Source: Halorientalis persicus (GTDB taxonomy: Archaea > Halobacteriota > Halobacteria > Halobacteriales > Haloarculaceae). From it: 63,064 nt of DNA. The notes beneath the pieces are model-generated. The model was not told the DNA's origin, made no database searches, and saw only the letters and a program-made list of their open reading frames with translations. A program made the translations under genes and the position numbers. The DNA is taken from contig NZ_FOCX01000024.1 of NCBI RefSeq assembly GCF_900110215.1, forward strand, positions 1-63,064. Direction: 5' to 3'. Of this stretch, positions 43,920 to 51,942 are shown in pieces; position 1 is the first letter of the stretch, and each line of letters begins with the position of its first letter.

Positions 43920-44723
43920 CTACGGCGATCCCTGTTGGGAGATCGCCGTGTCCAACTGCTCCCAGACCATTTCGAACGCCGGCGGATCACCGGTCAGGTC
44001 CGGCAGCGTGGTCTCCCACTGGTGGCGGATCGTCTCTTGTTGCTCGGCGGGGAGTCCGTCGTTCAGATCAACGGTGAGCCCATCGTGTTTGCATTTCGCG
44101 TCGAAGGCGGGCCCCACGTCAGCAAAGTTGATCGTGACCGAATCGGTTTCGAGCAGCTGATAGAGGTCGTAGTAGTCACGGGCGGCTCCGCGCTGGTAGA
44201 TCGCCCGGAGCTTTTCGGCGAAGATCTCCTCGACGCTGTACGCTTGGAGGTCGAATTCGGGCACGTCTTCGTACGCGTGCGTGTGCTGAACGGGGTCGAA
44301 GGCGACGTGCTCGTCGACCATCACGTCGATGCTGGTCGTGTTGGGGTGGTTGAGGACGGCGCGGTACTGAATGCTGATGTCGACGTAGTGGGTCGGGTAG
44401 TGGTCCTGCTGGGATTCGTGGTGCTCGCGAATCTCGAATTCGATGCCAGAGCGGTCTGCAATCGTATCGAGGACCGCTCGGAGCTCCTGTTTGGACCCCT
44501 GGTACTCCCCTTCGACGCCAAAATCGAGGTCTTCCGAGAACCGCCACGACTGCGGAAAATACAGCTTGGACAGCGCGGTCCCGCCTTTGAACAGGAGGTT
44601 GTCGCCGTAGTCGCTCGTGAAGATGCCCCAGAGGAGCCACGAATTGACGTAGTTCTTTTCAGCGTACCCTTGCCGAACGCCCAGTTCGCGAGCGAGAATC
44701 CGGAGCCGGTCCTGACTGATCAT
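43920..44723 (-). CDS. AbiEii-type nucleotidyltransferase toxin
   Basis: 267 residues from the ATG at 44723. LLFKGGTALSKLYFP and RFSEDLDFGV are the G-G/S and D-x-D signatures of the AbiEii/DUF1814 nucleotidyltransferase fold, and EEIFAEKLRAIYQRGAARDYYDLYQL is the conserved second Lys/Asp region. Type IV AbiE toxins modify nucleic-acid targets such as tRNA and can give phage resistance. It starts five bases after the antitoxin stop, the standard order. A longer upstream frame overlaps the antitoxin gene and is rejected. Confidence 0.85.
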   Translation of the reverse strand: MISQDRLRILARELGVRQGYAEKNYVNSWLLWGIFTSDYGDNLLFKGGTALSKLYFPQSWRFSEDLDFGVEGEYQGSKQELRAVLDTIADRSGIEFEIREHHESQQDHYPTHYVDISIQYRAVLNHPNTTSIDVMVDEHVAFDPVQHTHAYEDVPEFDLQAYSVEEIFAEKLRAIYQRGAARDYYDLYQLLETDSVTINFADVGPAFDAKCKHDGLTVDLNDGLPAEQQETIRHQWETTLPDLTGDPPAFEMVWEQLDTAISQQGSP

Positions 44724-44728
44724 CGCGA

Positions 44729-45559
44729 TCAGGACTCCGTCGGCTCCAGCGTGGCTGGCTCGACGTTGATTCGGAGGCGATACGTACTGTCGGTCGATCC
44801 GGTGTCGGGCCGCGTCGGGTCCAGCAACGAGTAGCCACTCGTGAACGACGCGACGAGTTCCTCGCGGGCGGGGAGGTCGATGCCGAGCTGGTCGGCGAGG
44901 TAGACGATCCGCTTGGTCGCCGCGCCGTTGTCGAGGCGCTCGAGATACTCGCCAACCGTGTCCCAGTCGCAACCCCGTTCGTCGGCGGTGCGCATCGCGG
45001 TCGCAAGTTCCCGAAGACCACCACAGAACTCGGGGTGGTCCGCACAGTCGACCAGCGTCTTCTCCAGGTCGCTGACCTGAACGGTCGTACCCTCGACCGA
45101 TGTCGGCTCAAAGCCGAAGAATTTCTGCTCGGTGACTGTCGTGACGCGGTACGGGACGCCGTGGATCTCCCTGCTTTGCGCTCGGGTCGGCGTGACGACG
45201 TACACCGTCCGGGGAACCTGTTCGGTCAGCCCGTGGTGGCTGAGGGCGCTGTAGTAGCCGATGTACATCGGCTCGGCGACGTGGGCGGCGATGAGGTACT
45301 CGTGGGTGGTGTACACGGCCTCCTCGCCGGCAGTGAGTGGAATGATGAGATACGTGCCCGGGAAGAGCCGGTCGAGCCAGCCCTTCTCGGTGAGCCGGGA
45401 GGCGATCTCGCGGGCGGTGTTTGGGGGGACCTCCAGCGTCGTCTCGATGTCGTCGACGGAGATGATTTGGTGACCCGCGCCAGCGAGTCGTGCAAGGAGT
45501 CGACTTTCTCGAGTCGAGAGACCCTGGCGGATATTCTGCGATTGTTCTATGGTAGTCAT
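44729..45559 (-). CDS. AbiEi-type antitoxin with winged helix
   Basis: 276 residues from the ATG at 45559. The N-terminal wHTH (LSTRESRLLARLAGAGHQII...TAREIASRLTEKGWLDRLFPG) is followed by the AbiEi C-terminal domain pattern, EPMYIGYYSALSHHGLTEQ and VSDLEKTLVDCADHPEFCGG. AbiEi represses its own operon and neutralises AbiEii. The pair may stabilise the plasmid by post-segregational killing. No leader hairpin precedes it, unlike most neighbours. Confidence 0.85.
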   Translation of the reverse strand: MTTIEQSQNIRQGLSTRESRLLARLAGAGHQIISVDDIETTLEVPPNTAREIASRLTEKGWLDRLFPGTYLIIPLTAGEEAVYTTHEYLIAAHVAEPMYIGYYSALSHHGLTEQVPRTVYVVTPTRAQSREIHGVPYRVTTVTEQKFFGFEPTSVEGTTVQVSDLEKTLVDCADHPEFCGGLRELATAMRTADERGCDWDTVGEYLERLDNGAATKRIVYLADQLGIDLPAREELVASFTSGYSLLDPTRPDTGSTDSTYRLRINVEPATLEPTES

Positions 45560-45638
45560 ACCTGCGTTTCTTACATAGAGTATAAACACGGGCCTGCTTT
45601 AGCCTTGCGACTGCCGCGGACGACGGAGACGAGCAGAC

Positions 45639-45679
45639 TTAACCAACGAAATCGGGGTGTGGAACCGTGTGTTGGTTAA
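45639..45679. repeat. Dispersed inverted repeat, copy 6
   Basis: 41 bases, arms TTAACCAAC / GTTGGTTAA, five bases beyond the ArdC/IrrE-like gene stop and 80 before the AbiEi start. Confidence 0.85.
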
Positions 45680-45683
45680 GGAT

Positions 45684-46616
45684 TCAAGCGCCGTCTTCGA
45701 GCACGTCGATGAGCTCTTCTGCTGTGGAACTGATCCGGTCGAGACGGTCGCGAACGATCTCGGGATCGTCCGACTCCCACGCGGCCAAGTAGAACGCCGA
45801 CCCGCTAGTGTCCAACCCACAGTACCGCCCGACGACGTACGCGACGGCTTCGGCCTCGACTTCGCGTTTCGCCCGCTCGGTGTCGTCGTCGACGTCGAAG
45901 TGGAGCAGGGCGTGGGCGTACTCGTGGATCAGCGTCCGCGCAAGGTCGGCCTCGTTCTCCCGATCACGTACCTCGACCCGCGGTTGCATATCGACGAGAC
46001 TCAGCTGCTCGCAGATGCCCTTCGCCTCGCCGTGGGTCCACTCCTCGGCTGGAACGATTCGCACCGTCACACCGAGTTCATCAGCGGCGGCAGTCAACTG
46101 TTCGACGAGGTCGTCGGGGTCCCCGGTCGCTTCCGTGTCCAGGTCGGGAAGCGGCTCACCTTCGGTCTGGGAGACGTCGAACACCGGGGCAGGCTTGAAC
46201 CCGACGAGGCCCTCCGACCACTTTTCAGGCGGTGTCTCGTCGTAGTCACAGTCGCTATCCTCGTGATAGCTCGGCGAATTCTCGCACTCCGGGCACTGCT
46301 TGGTGATGATCGGCGCCCAGATCCAGATGGCCGACTCACCCTCCTTGACGTGGCGGTCGAACTCCTCCTGCCACGTCCGGTAGCCCGCCACCCGGCTCGC
46401 CTCGGGACACTGCCGCTTGATGAGGAGCGTGTTCCGATACGAGTAGTCGTGGAAGCGACTCTGTACGTCGAGCCACTCCTGGAACTCGTCGCTGGCCTGC
46501 GCGTCGTCGACGCCGGCGACGAGCTCGTCGATCCACTGTTCGATCGTACTGTTCATCTCGTCGGATCGTGTGTCGGTCTGCTCGAAGGAGACCGACGAGT
46601 CTCTGGTCGTAGCCAT
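45684..46616 (-). CDS. ArdC-like protein with ImmA/IrrE zinc protease domain
   Basis: 310 residues. An N-terminal ArdC-type single-stranded-DNA-binding region (DVQSRFHDYSYRNTLLI, PEASRVAGYRTWQEEF, KEGESAIWIWAPI) includes a CPEC pair. The C-terminal part has LARTLIHEYAHALLHF, the HExxH zinc-protease motif, and EVEAEAVAYVVGRYCG with the third ligand. Such proteins on mobile elements counter restriction or cut repressors. The ATG at 46616 follows leader hairpin B; an internal ATG at 46556 also fits. Confidence 0.8.
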   Translation of the reverse strand: MATTRDSSVSFEQTDTRSDEMNSTIEQWIDELVAGVDDAQASDEFQEWLDVQSRFHDYSYRNTLLIKRQCPEASRVAGYRTWQEEFDRHVKEGESAIWIWAPIITKQCPECENSPSYHEDSDCDYDETPPEKWSEGLVGFKPAPVFDVSQTEGEPLPDLDTEATGDPDDLVEQLTAAADELGVTVRIVPAEEWTHGEAKGICEQLSLVDMQPRVEVRDRENEADLARTLIHEYAHALLHFDVDDDTERAKREVEAEAVAYVVGRYCGLDTSGSAFYLAAWESDDPEIVRDRLDRISSTAEELIDVLEDGA

Positions 46617-46662
46617 TGTGTTCACCGAATTAAGTTCACAGCGACTGCGTCTGTTCAGACCG

Positions 46663-46682
46663 CGCCGCACCCCTCAGGGGCG
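46663..46682 (-). promoter_or_regulatory. Leader hairpin B (ArdC/IrrE-like gene)
   Basis: On the minus strand, TTTTTT then CGCCCC TGA GGGGTGCG: a 4-base GC core plus bulged outer pairs. 46 bases before the ATG. Confidence 0.6.
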
Positions 46683-46704
46683 TCCAAAAAACCGAGTCTG
46701 TCGG

Positions 46705-47052
46705 TTAGCGGAGCTCGTGGCGTTCGTCCGCGAAGCCGACCGTGACGAGGTACTCGAGGAACTCGTCGAACCGCTCGACGTCACTGGGCGTGTCGGTCGC
46801 AAGGTGACGTGCCCACTCGATGGCCCACTGGAAGGCGGGATCCGTGCCGCCCTTGCCGTGAATGTACCACCACCGGGCCGCTTTCAGCACGACCAGCGGA
46901 TTCGTCGGCGGCTGCTCACCGGCGAGCCCACGGGTGATGGACTCGATTTCGTCGGGGACATCGGCGGAATCGACCTCCGCTGATTGTGTGTTGTCGATAT
47001 CGACCGGGATCTCGTCGATCGAGACGTTGTTAGGACGCTGTTGTTGACTCAC
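46705..47052 (-). CDS. Hypothetical haloarchaeal protein
   Basis: 115 residues from a GTG start. The N-terminal 40 residues are disordered and acidic; the rest is helical and Trp-rich (VVLKAARWWYIHGKGGTDPAFQW). Not recognised. Hairpin C lies upstream and hairpin B directly downstream of its stop. Confidence 0.6.
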   Translation of the reverse strand: MSQQQRPNNVSIDEIPVDIDNTQSAEVDSADVPDEIESITRGLAGEQPPTNPLVVLKAARWWYIHGKGGTDPAFQWAIEWARHLATDTPSDVERFDEFLEYLVTVGFADERHELR

Positions 47053-47082
47053 TGGAAGTCACCTCTGAGGGCTTTCGAAGGA

Positions 47083-47104
47083 GCCCTCGCCCTCTCTGGG
47101 GCAC
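47083..47104 (-). promoter_or_regulatory. Leader hairpin C
   Basis: Minus strand: GTTTTTCGT then GCCC / GGGC stem with loop CAGAGA. 30 bases before the GTG at 47052. A weaker member of the family. Confidence 0.5.
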
Positions 47105-47122
47105 GAAAAACAGGTCGCAAAG

Positions 47123-48124
47123 TCACGCCGGCGGGAGGTAGACGCTCTGCTCGCCGGCGATCTCCTCCAAGTTGTTCCGGTGACGGTGGCTGAAGTAGCA
47201 CTCGTAGCTGCAGTATCCACAGATTGCGCCGGTATCGTATTCGGCCACGTACGGGCCGCGGCGAGTTCGCCAGACGTTCGTCCCGCACTCGGTACAGACG
47301 GCGTCCTCGAGATCGGCAGGACTCGGTCCCTCGTACTCGACGTTGAGCCCCTCGTCTTGCGGTGTCGTTTCGGGCCAGATTCCGTGCGCCCTCCAGAACT
47401 CACGGACGCGAGCGAGGCTGTGACGCACCGTCTTTCGGACGGTGACGTGGTCGGCGTCGCGACCGCTGTCGTCCCAGCCGTCGGCCGTCCAGAACTCGCC
47501 GAACTGTGCGCCACGGTGCAGCCCGTTCCAGTCGACGCCGACAATGTCAGCCGGTGGCTCATCCGTGAGTGTCGGTCGGGTCAACTGTCGAATGGCGTCG
47601 AGCTGCTTGGGCGGACTCCCGCCGAGGATGTGGACGCGTCGCCCTCTCCAATCGGCTGGGTCGGAGAACTCGTGGGCCAGACGGTCGGCGTATCCCCGTG
47701 AATATCCGAGGACGAGGGTCTCAGGGATCGCGTCGATCACCGCCCGCGACTTCGGAACGACGATGAGCTCGGCGTTGGGGTAGCTCGCTTGGATCTCGCG
47801 AGCGGCAGCGACGTGGGCGTCGACGGCATCTGGTTCGTAGATGTCGCCGATGACACCGACCTGTGGCTCGTGCTCGAAGAAGCGATCGACGAAGCGTTCT
47901 AGGTCGGGATTGCAGAAGTCGTTATCGAGCATCCCCACAGGAATCTCGAGGTTCAGGTACTGGTCTGCCTGATACCCACAGTCTTCTCGAAACCCGGGAA
48001 GAAATCCGAGGGCCAACGCATCAGCGACGAATGGAACTCGATGGAGGAACGCCACATGGTCCGCTTGTCTGGCGGCAGCGATGTCGCTAGCCGTGCTGGA
48101 GTCTGGACTCAAATCGAGGGACAT
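47123..48124 (-). CDS. DUF6610-like haloarchaeal protein with zinc ribbon
   Basis: 333 residues from the ATG at 48124. The main part (about 20-240) is alpha/beta with repeated D/G turns (VGVIGDIYEPDAVDAHVAAA, LGYSRGYADRLAHEF, RRVHILGGSPPKQLDAIRQL), reminiscent of a TIM barrel or Rossmann fold. The C-terminus has CTECGTNVW and CGYCSYEC, a zinc ribbon. Haloarchaeal plasmids often carry this family, which I associate with DUF6610; function unknown. Preceded by hairpin D. Confidence 0.6.
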   Translation of the reverse strand: MSLDLSPDSSTASDIAAARQADHVAFLHRVPFVADALALGFLPGFREDCGYQADQYLNLEIPVGMLDNDFCNPDLERFVDRFFEHEPQVGVIGDIYEPDAVDAHVAAAREIQASYPNAELIVVPKSRAVIDAIPETLVLGYSRGYADRLAHEFSDPADWRGRRVHILGGSPPKQLDAIRQLTRPTLTDEPPADIVGVDWNGLHRGAQFGEFWTADGWDDSGRDADHVTVRKTVRHSLARVREFWRAHGIWPETTPQDEGLNVEYEGPSPADLEDAVCTECGTNVWRTRRGPYVAEYDTGAICGYCSYECYFSHRHRNNLEEIAGEQSVYLPPA

Positions 48125-48152
48125 GACTGAACTCGCGAGGGGGCTGCTGGTC

Positions 48153-48173
48153 GCCCCGCACCCATTCAGGGGC
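48153..48173 (-). promoter_or_regulatory. Leader hairpin D (DUF6610-like gene)
   Basis: Minus strand: GTTTTTCCG, stem GCCCC / GGGGC, loop TGAATGGGTGC. 28 bases before the ATG. Confidence 0.65.
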
Positions 48174-48198
48174 CCGGAAAAACGGGACACTCTCAACG

Positions 48199-48240
48199 TT
48201 AACCAACACAAGGTGTTGGCTGACTCCGATTGTTGGTTAA
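48199..48240. repeat. Dispersed inverted repeat, copy 7
   Basis: 42 bases, perfect arms TTAACCAACA / TGTTGGTTAA, nine bases beyond the stop of the 73-residue gene and upstream of hairpin D. Confidence 0.85.
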
Positions 48241-48249
48241 GACTGATCG

Positions 48250-48471
48250 CTACTCCTCATCCTCACGCAACTCTTCAGCCTTCCACTGGAGCCGACGCAG
48301 AATCTGCGTCCGATTCTGGTGGGCGTTCTCGTAGGCAACACACTCACGGAGTGTCTCCATATCGGGGATCGTCGCGATCCCGGCCTTGATCAGTCGGTAG
48401 TTCGGTGCTTCGAGGCGCTTCTCGGGTGGGAATTCATCGTTATTGCCGCTGTTGTCCGCGGATTTCTCCAT
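48250..48471 (-). CDS. Small charged haloarchaeal protein
   Basis: 73 residues, not recognised. Charged helical protein (PDMETLRECVAYENAHQNRT then QILRRLQWKAEELREDEE). The leader hairpin E sits only five bases before its ATG, leaving no room for a Shine-Dalgarno sequence. Confidence 0.6.
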   Translation of the reverse strand: MEKSADNSGNNDEFPPEKRLEAPNYRLIKAGIATIPDMETLRECVAYENAHQNRTQILRRLQWKAEELREDEE

Positions 48472-48476
48472 CTCTA

Positions 48477-48500
48477 TCGCCCTCCACCCCTGAAGGGCGA
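48477..48500 (-). promoter_or_regulatory. Leader hairpin E
   Basis: Minus strand: CTTTC, stem TCGCCCT / AGGGCGA (7 pairs), loop TCAGGGGTGG, five bases before the ATG at 48471. Confidence 0.7.
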
Positions 48501-48537
48501 GAAAGACAGAACAGACGACTACGTCACCGTCGCGGCG

Positions 48538-49698
48538 TCAGGCCATCGCGTCCTGGAACCGCTCACGAAGCGCGTCCTCACGCTCCTCGAACTGGTCGAC
48601 CTTCTCCTGTAGATCGTCGCTGACGCGCTCGATGCTCGCGAGCGCCCGCTCGCCGGCGAGCGACGCCTGCGACCCGTCGTCGCCGTCCGCCTCCAGCTCC
48701 TCCTCGTAGGCTCGCTCGACCCGCTCGATGGTACCCTCGGGGTTGAACAGGATGTCGTTGGCCGTGCGAACGTAGCCGTCCAGCGACGCGCCTTCCTTGC
48801 CCTGGAAGAAGTGCGTGAGCGCGTACGTCGCGCCGGAATGCAGCGTCCACATATCGATCTCGACGGGTGAGGCCGCGTTGGCCTCGGCATCGCTCGCAGC
48901 GCGCTCGGCCAGGTAGTCCGGGAAGCCCAGCAGACTGTAGAACTCCGTGACGGTGAACGGGAGCTCGGAGAAGTCGAGTTCGATGTCCTGGGCGTCACGG
49001 ATGAACTCGAAGAGGTCGTCAGCCACGAGTTCGACCTGTGCGAGAATCTCTTCCCACCAGGTTCGGAAATTCCGCACGTCGCCGACGTGCTTGATGACCT
49101 CCTTGTCGGTGAGCGAGCGCATTGTATTCGAACAGTACCCGTCCTGGGCGAATCCCTCCACGTAGACGGCGTGCTCGCCGAAGAAGTCGTAGCCCGACGT
49201 CACGCCCATCGTGATCGGGTCCGACCGGCCGGGGAGGCGCACCTCGAGGCCGTCGAACATGATGTCCATGTGGATCTCGCCGCCGCCCCGGTAGCGCCGG
49301 ATCTCGCCGAACATTACGTCACCCAGTGGCGTCCCATCGATAGTCTCCTCGCGGAGGACCTCCTCCAGCGGGCCGTACACGTCGACAGGATTGATGATCG
49401 CGTACGAGTCGGTGGGCACGTGGAACAATGGGTCCGTCTCCGCGTCCCCATCTCGGGCCTGCTTCCGAGCGCGACTCGGCTCGACGAGCGCGTTGAACCG
49501 CTCCGTCTCAACCCACTCGTCGGTGAAGGGGTTCTGGTACGCCACGGTCGTCTCGACGGCCTGCGGGAGGTCACGGATCGCCTCGGCGAAGCTCACGGCG
49601 TCGTCGCCCCCGTGACGCTGTCGGTACCACTCGGGCAGTTCGGTGTTGGTACGTCCATCGACGCCAGCGAAAATGGTTCTCGACTCTAGGTCTTTCAT
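48538..49698 (-). CDS. DUF932-like phage/plasmid protein
   Basis: 386 residues from the ATG at 49698. Features such as TDSYAIINPVDVYGPLEEVL, FGEIRRYRGGGEIHMDIMFD, VTSGYDFFGEHAVYVEGFAQ and NTMRSLTD match the DUF932/phage-plasmid-primase-associated pattern; the last 120 residues are helical with a coiled-coil end (LQEKVDQFEEREDALRERF). Function unknown; the family is usual on plasmids and phages. Hairpin F precedes it. Confidence 0.7.
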   Translation of the reverse strand: MKDLESRTIFAGVDGRTNTELPEWYRQRHGGDDAVSFAEAIRDLPQAVETTVAYQNPFTDEWVETERFNALVEPSRARKQARDGDAETDPLFHVPTDSYAIINPVDVYGPLEEVLREETIDGTPLGDVMFGEIRRYRGGGEIHMDIMFDGLEVRLPGRSDPITMGVTSGYDFFGEHAVYVEGFAQDGYCSNTMRSLTDKEVIKHVGDVRNFRTWWEEILAQVELVADDLFEFIRDAQDIELDFSELPFTVTEFYSLLGFPDYLAERAASDAEANAASPVEIDMWTLHSGATYALTHFFQGKEGASLDGYVRTANDILFNPEGTIERVERAYEEELEADGDDGSQASLAGERALASIERVSDDLQEKVDQFEEREDALRERFQDAMA

Positions 49699-49755
49699 CT
49701 CAGTCACCTCGACGCAGGAACGCTCATCGACGGCCGCCTGCATCGTCTCGCGCCC

Positions 49756-49776
49756 TGCGCCCCTCTCCCGGGCGCA
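49756..49776 (-). promoter_or_regulatory. Leader hairpin F (DUF932-like gene)
   Basis: Minus strand: GTTGTTGTT, stem TGCGCCC / GGGCGCA, loop GGGAGAG. 57 bases before the ATG. The loop departs from the GGGGTG core. Confidence 0.6.
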
Positions 49777-49790
49777 ACAACAACACCACG

Positions 49791-49833
49791 TTAACCAACA
49801 CTGAGCCAAGAGTGGGGGTAATTCGTTGGTTAA
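49791..49833. repeat. Dispersed inverted repeat, copy 8
   Basis: 43 bases, arms TTAACCAAC / GTTGGTTAA. The right arm contains the TAA stop codon of the 221-residue gene. Confidence 0.85.
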
Positions 49834-50495
49834 CCAAACCACCGGGCGAGTGAGGTCTGTTCCCGTTCCGACTCAGCTGCGACTTCACAGAGAAACCGCC
49901 ACTTCGGCCGCTCTCGGATTTGCTTGTCGGGCCGGTTACCTGCCTGTCCGGGCTCGGTTTTCCCGGCACAGTCCCAGCCCTTGTCTCTGAGTGCTTTGAT
50001 CATCGAGCCGTCGAAGTCAGCTCGCACGAACGTCAGCAGAAGCCGAATGCCTCGCCGCCGGCCGTGCCGACGCACGAACCGTTCCATCGACCGAGCGAGC
50101 GCGGCGGAGGCGAGATTCGGGAAGTCGACGCCGATGCAGATCCGTGCCGCCTCGACGATCTCGTCACCCTCGTATCGCGTCCCGTCGTACTCCAGCGAGC
50201 GAATCAGCGGATAGCGCCACGTAATCGCACCCAGTAGCTGGTCCTGGTAACAGAGCCCGTGATGAACGAGGTTCGTCCGGGGAACACTGTCCATATAGGA
50301 ATGATGGGCTTCGTAGATCGCGCCGGCGACGTGCCGCGGGATCGATTCGATATGGACGCGCTCTGCGAACCGCAACCCGAGCGGCGCCGTGACCGGCTGG
50401 CCGTCGCGATGAATGGGACACGAGCACCCCTCGGGAGTGCGCGTGTACTGGAACCCGGTACTCCGCAGCTGGCCGGGAGAATGTGTCTGAGTCAC
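49830..50495 (-). CDS. GNAT-fold acyltransferase-like protein (Mom-like)
   Basis: 221 residues from a GTG that overlaps the previous stop (GTGA). YEAHHSYMDSVPRTNLVHHG, LLGAITWRYPLIRS, EAARICIGVDFPNLASAALA and the following RSMERFVRRHGRRRGIRLLL resemble the beta-strand and acetyl-CoA loop of GNAT proteins, and overall the Mom family that modifies phage adenine. Key residues of Mom cannot be confirmed by eye. Last gene of a three-gene overlapping set. Confidence 0.45.
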   Translation of the reverse strand: MTQTHSPGQLRSTGFQYTRTPEGCSCPIHRDGQPVTAPLGLRFAERVHIESIPRHVAGAIYEAHHSYMDSVPRTNLVHHGLCYQDQLLGAITWRYPLIRSLEYDGTRYEGDEIVEAARICIGVDFPNLASAALARSMERFVRRHGRRRGIRLLLTFVRADFDGSMIKALRDKGWDCAGKTEPGQAGNRPDKQIRERPKWRFLCEVAAESEREQTSLARWFG

Positions 50496-50623
50496 GAGTC
50501 GGTGCCGTCAGTCTGCTCTTGCCGATCGTTGTACCGTTCCAGTTCGCGACCGATTTTCTCGAGTGCCTCGACCCCGCGTTCGAGCAGCTGGTGGGTGGCT
50601 CGCGACAGTCGAAGCCTCTCCAT
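50492..50623 (-). CDS. Very small helical protein
   Basis: 43 residues (starts MERLRLSRATHQLLERGVEA). Its ATG overlaps the previous stop (ATGA) and its TGA overlaps the next start (GTGA), which strongly supports translation. Amphipathic helix; not recognised. Confidence 0.6.
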   Translation of the reverse strand: MERLRLSRATHQLLERGVEALEKIGRELERYNDRQEQTDGTDS

Positions 50624-51309
50624 CAGTACTCCCCCTCCGGTGGCTCGATGAGGTCGTTGCTCTCGTCGACGAGGGCACGGATGGCCCCCTCGACATCGGC
50701 ATCGTCCGAAACCATCCGGCTTGCCAGGGGTGCCGGATAGGCGCGATCGCCCTGACTGCAGAGGACGGCCAGCCACCCGTCGGCTCCCTCACCGAGCACG
50801 ATGTAGTGGTCGCGATCAGCGCGCTGGAAGACCCGCCGGTCGGGACGGGCGACCGTTCGCCAGTTCTCAGGGAGCGTCGGTGACGGCCCCCCGCCGTCGG
50901 GAAGGGCGACGACGTCGTCGGTGATCGTCGCCATCGCGGCGTCGATCTCTTCGCCGGTAAGGTGCCAGCATGCCGCCGGGCCGTCACACTCGAGCTGGCT
51001 GATCACGCGATTCCGGAACGCGATGTAGTGTTCTCTCGCGACCTGGGCATCATTGTAGTAGTCGAGGAGGAGCCCGCAGGCGAGCTGTGCGGGCCCGCTT
51101 CCAGCGTATCCCCACTCGAAGCCGGTCGGACTGTGGTTGACCAGATCGAGACTCCGATCGGGAGTGAGACGCTGGTGTTCGGAGAGATTCAGAACGACGG
51201 CTTGACCGTCGACGCGAAAGCCGATGTATTCGATGGAGTCGTCGCGACGGTGAGCGAGCGCTTCTGTCTGGACTACGTTCGACGTGTGGCGTCGTGTGTT
51301 CCCGTTCAT
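50623..51309 (-). CDS. DUF6166-like protein, copy 1
   Basis: 228 residues. IEYIGFRVDGQAVVLNLSEH, then SPTGFEWGYAGSGPAQLACG and LLLDYYNDAQVAREHYIAFR, follow the pattern of DUF6166, a small family of plasmid and phage proteins of unknown function. The last 90 residues are a separate region (VFQRADRDHYIVLGEGADGW). The next gene overlaps its stop. Preceded by hairpin G. A paralogue is at 51388-51942. Confidence 0.6.
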   Translation of the reverse strand: MNGNTRRHTSNVVQTEALAHRRDDSIEYIGFRVDGQAVVLNLSEHQRLTPDRSLDLVNHSPTGFEWGYAGSGPAQLACGLLLDYYNDAQVAREHYIAFRNRVISQLECDGPAACWHLTGEEIDAAMATITDDVVALPDGGGPSPTLPENWRTVARPDRRVFQRADRDHYIVLGEGADGWLAVLCSQGDRAYPAPLASRMVSDDADVEGAIRALVDESNDLIEPPEGEY

Positions 51310-51330
51310 CGGTACGTCGCGGGAGTGGTA

Positions 51331-51353
51331 ACCCCCGCACCCCTCTCGGGGGT
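51331..51353 (-). promoter_or_regulatory. Leader hairpin G
   Basis: Minus strand: CTGTTTGT, stem ACCCCC / GGGGGT, loop GAGAGGGGTGC. 21 bases before the ATG at 51309. Confidence 0.7.
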
Positions 51354-51387
51354 TCTACAAACAGATCCGGAAACGCTCTCGCCGTCC

Positions 51388-51942
51388 CTACTGGCTAGCT
51401 GCGGGGAACTCGAAGCCGCCGGTGTCGGTCTGTGACTCCTCCGAGTCGGTAGTTTCTGATTGGACTGTCCGGCGGGTCTCCTCCAGTTCCTCGCGGCGAT
51501 CGTCGGCGCTCTGGTGGACGCTGATGTCGTGTTTCTCGCAGAGCGCTCGCTCGACCGCGAAGGTCATCTCGTCGAAATCGACCGCCGTGATATCGATGTC
51601 TTCCGGTGAGGGCGTCTCATCAGCGACATCGATGTCCCGCGACCAGGTATCGGCCGAAATGTCGCTGGTTGGGAGTCGCCACTCGTCGCCCTCGAGCTCT
51701 TCACGCAGGTACCGCGCGAATTCCTTGTAGTGGTCGAGCGCGATGTTTTTCGTTGCGGAGTCAGCCAGCAGCGCGATGGCGAGCTGATCAATGCGGGCCT
51801 CGTCGGCCTCCGGTCCCCAGTCGAATCCACCAGGGGCGCGGCGCAAGACGTGGAGGTGCTTGTCCAGTACGTCGCCATCGGGCGTGTACACCAGCTGTCC
51901 ACCCATACAGCGTTCACCGCGGTACGCTCGGCCGGCGGTCAT
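51388..51942 (-). CDS. DUF6166-like protein, copy 2
   Basis: 184 residues. AYRGERCMGGQLVYTPDGDV, APGGFDWGPEADEARIDQLA and IALLADSATKNIALDHYKEF parallel copy 1. The C-terminal 80 residues are acidic and charged. Its ATG overlaps the stop of the previous gene (ATGA). No hairpin precedes it, as expected for an overlapped start. Confidence 0.6.
   Translation of the reverse strand: MTAGRAYRGERCMGGQLVYTPDGDVLDKHLHVLRRAPGGFDWGPEADEARIDQLAIALLADSATKNIALDHYKEFARYLREELEGDEWRLPTSDISADTWSRDIDVADETPSPEDIDITAVDFDEMTFAVERALCEKHDISVHQSADDRREELEETRRTVQSETTDSEESQTDTGGFEFPAASQ

Noticed and set aside
44724-44972. N-terminal extension of AbiEii
   Set aside because: It is a shadow of the AbiEi coding sequence; the ATG at 44723 gives the normal family length and the normal AbiEi-AbiEii spacing.
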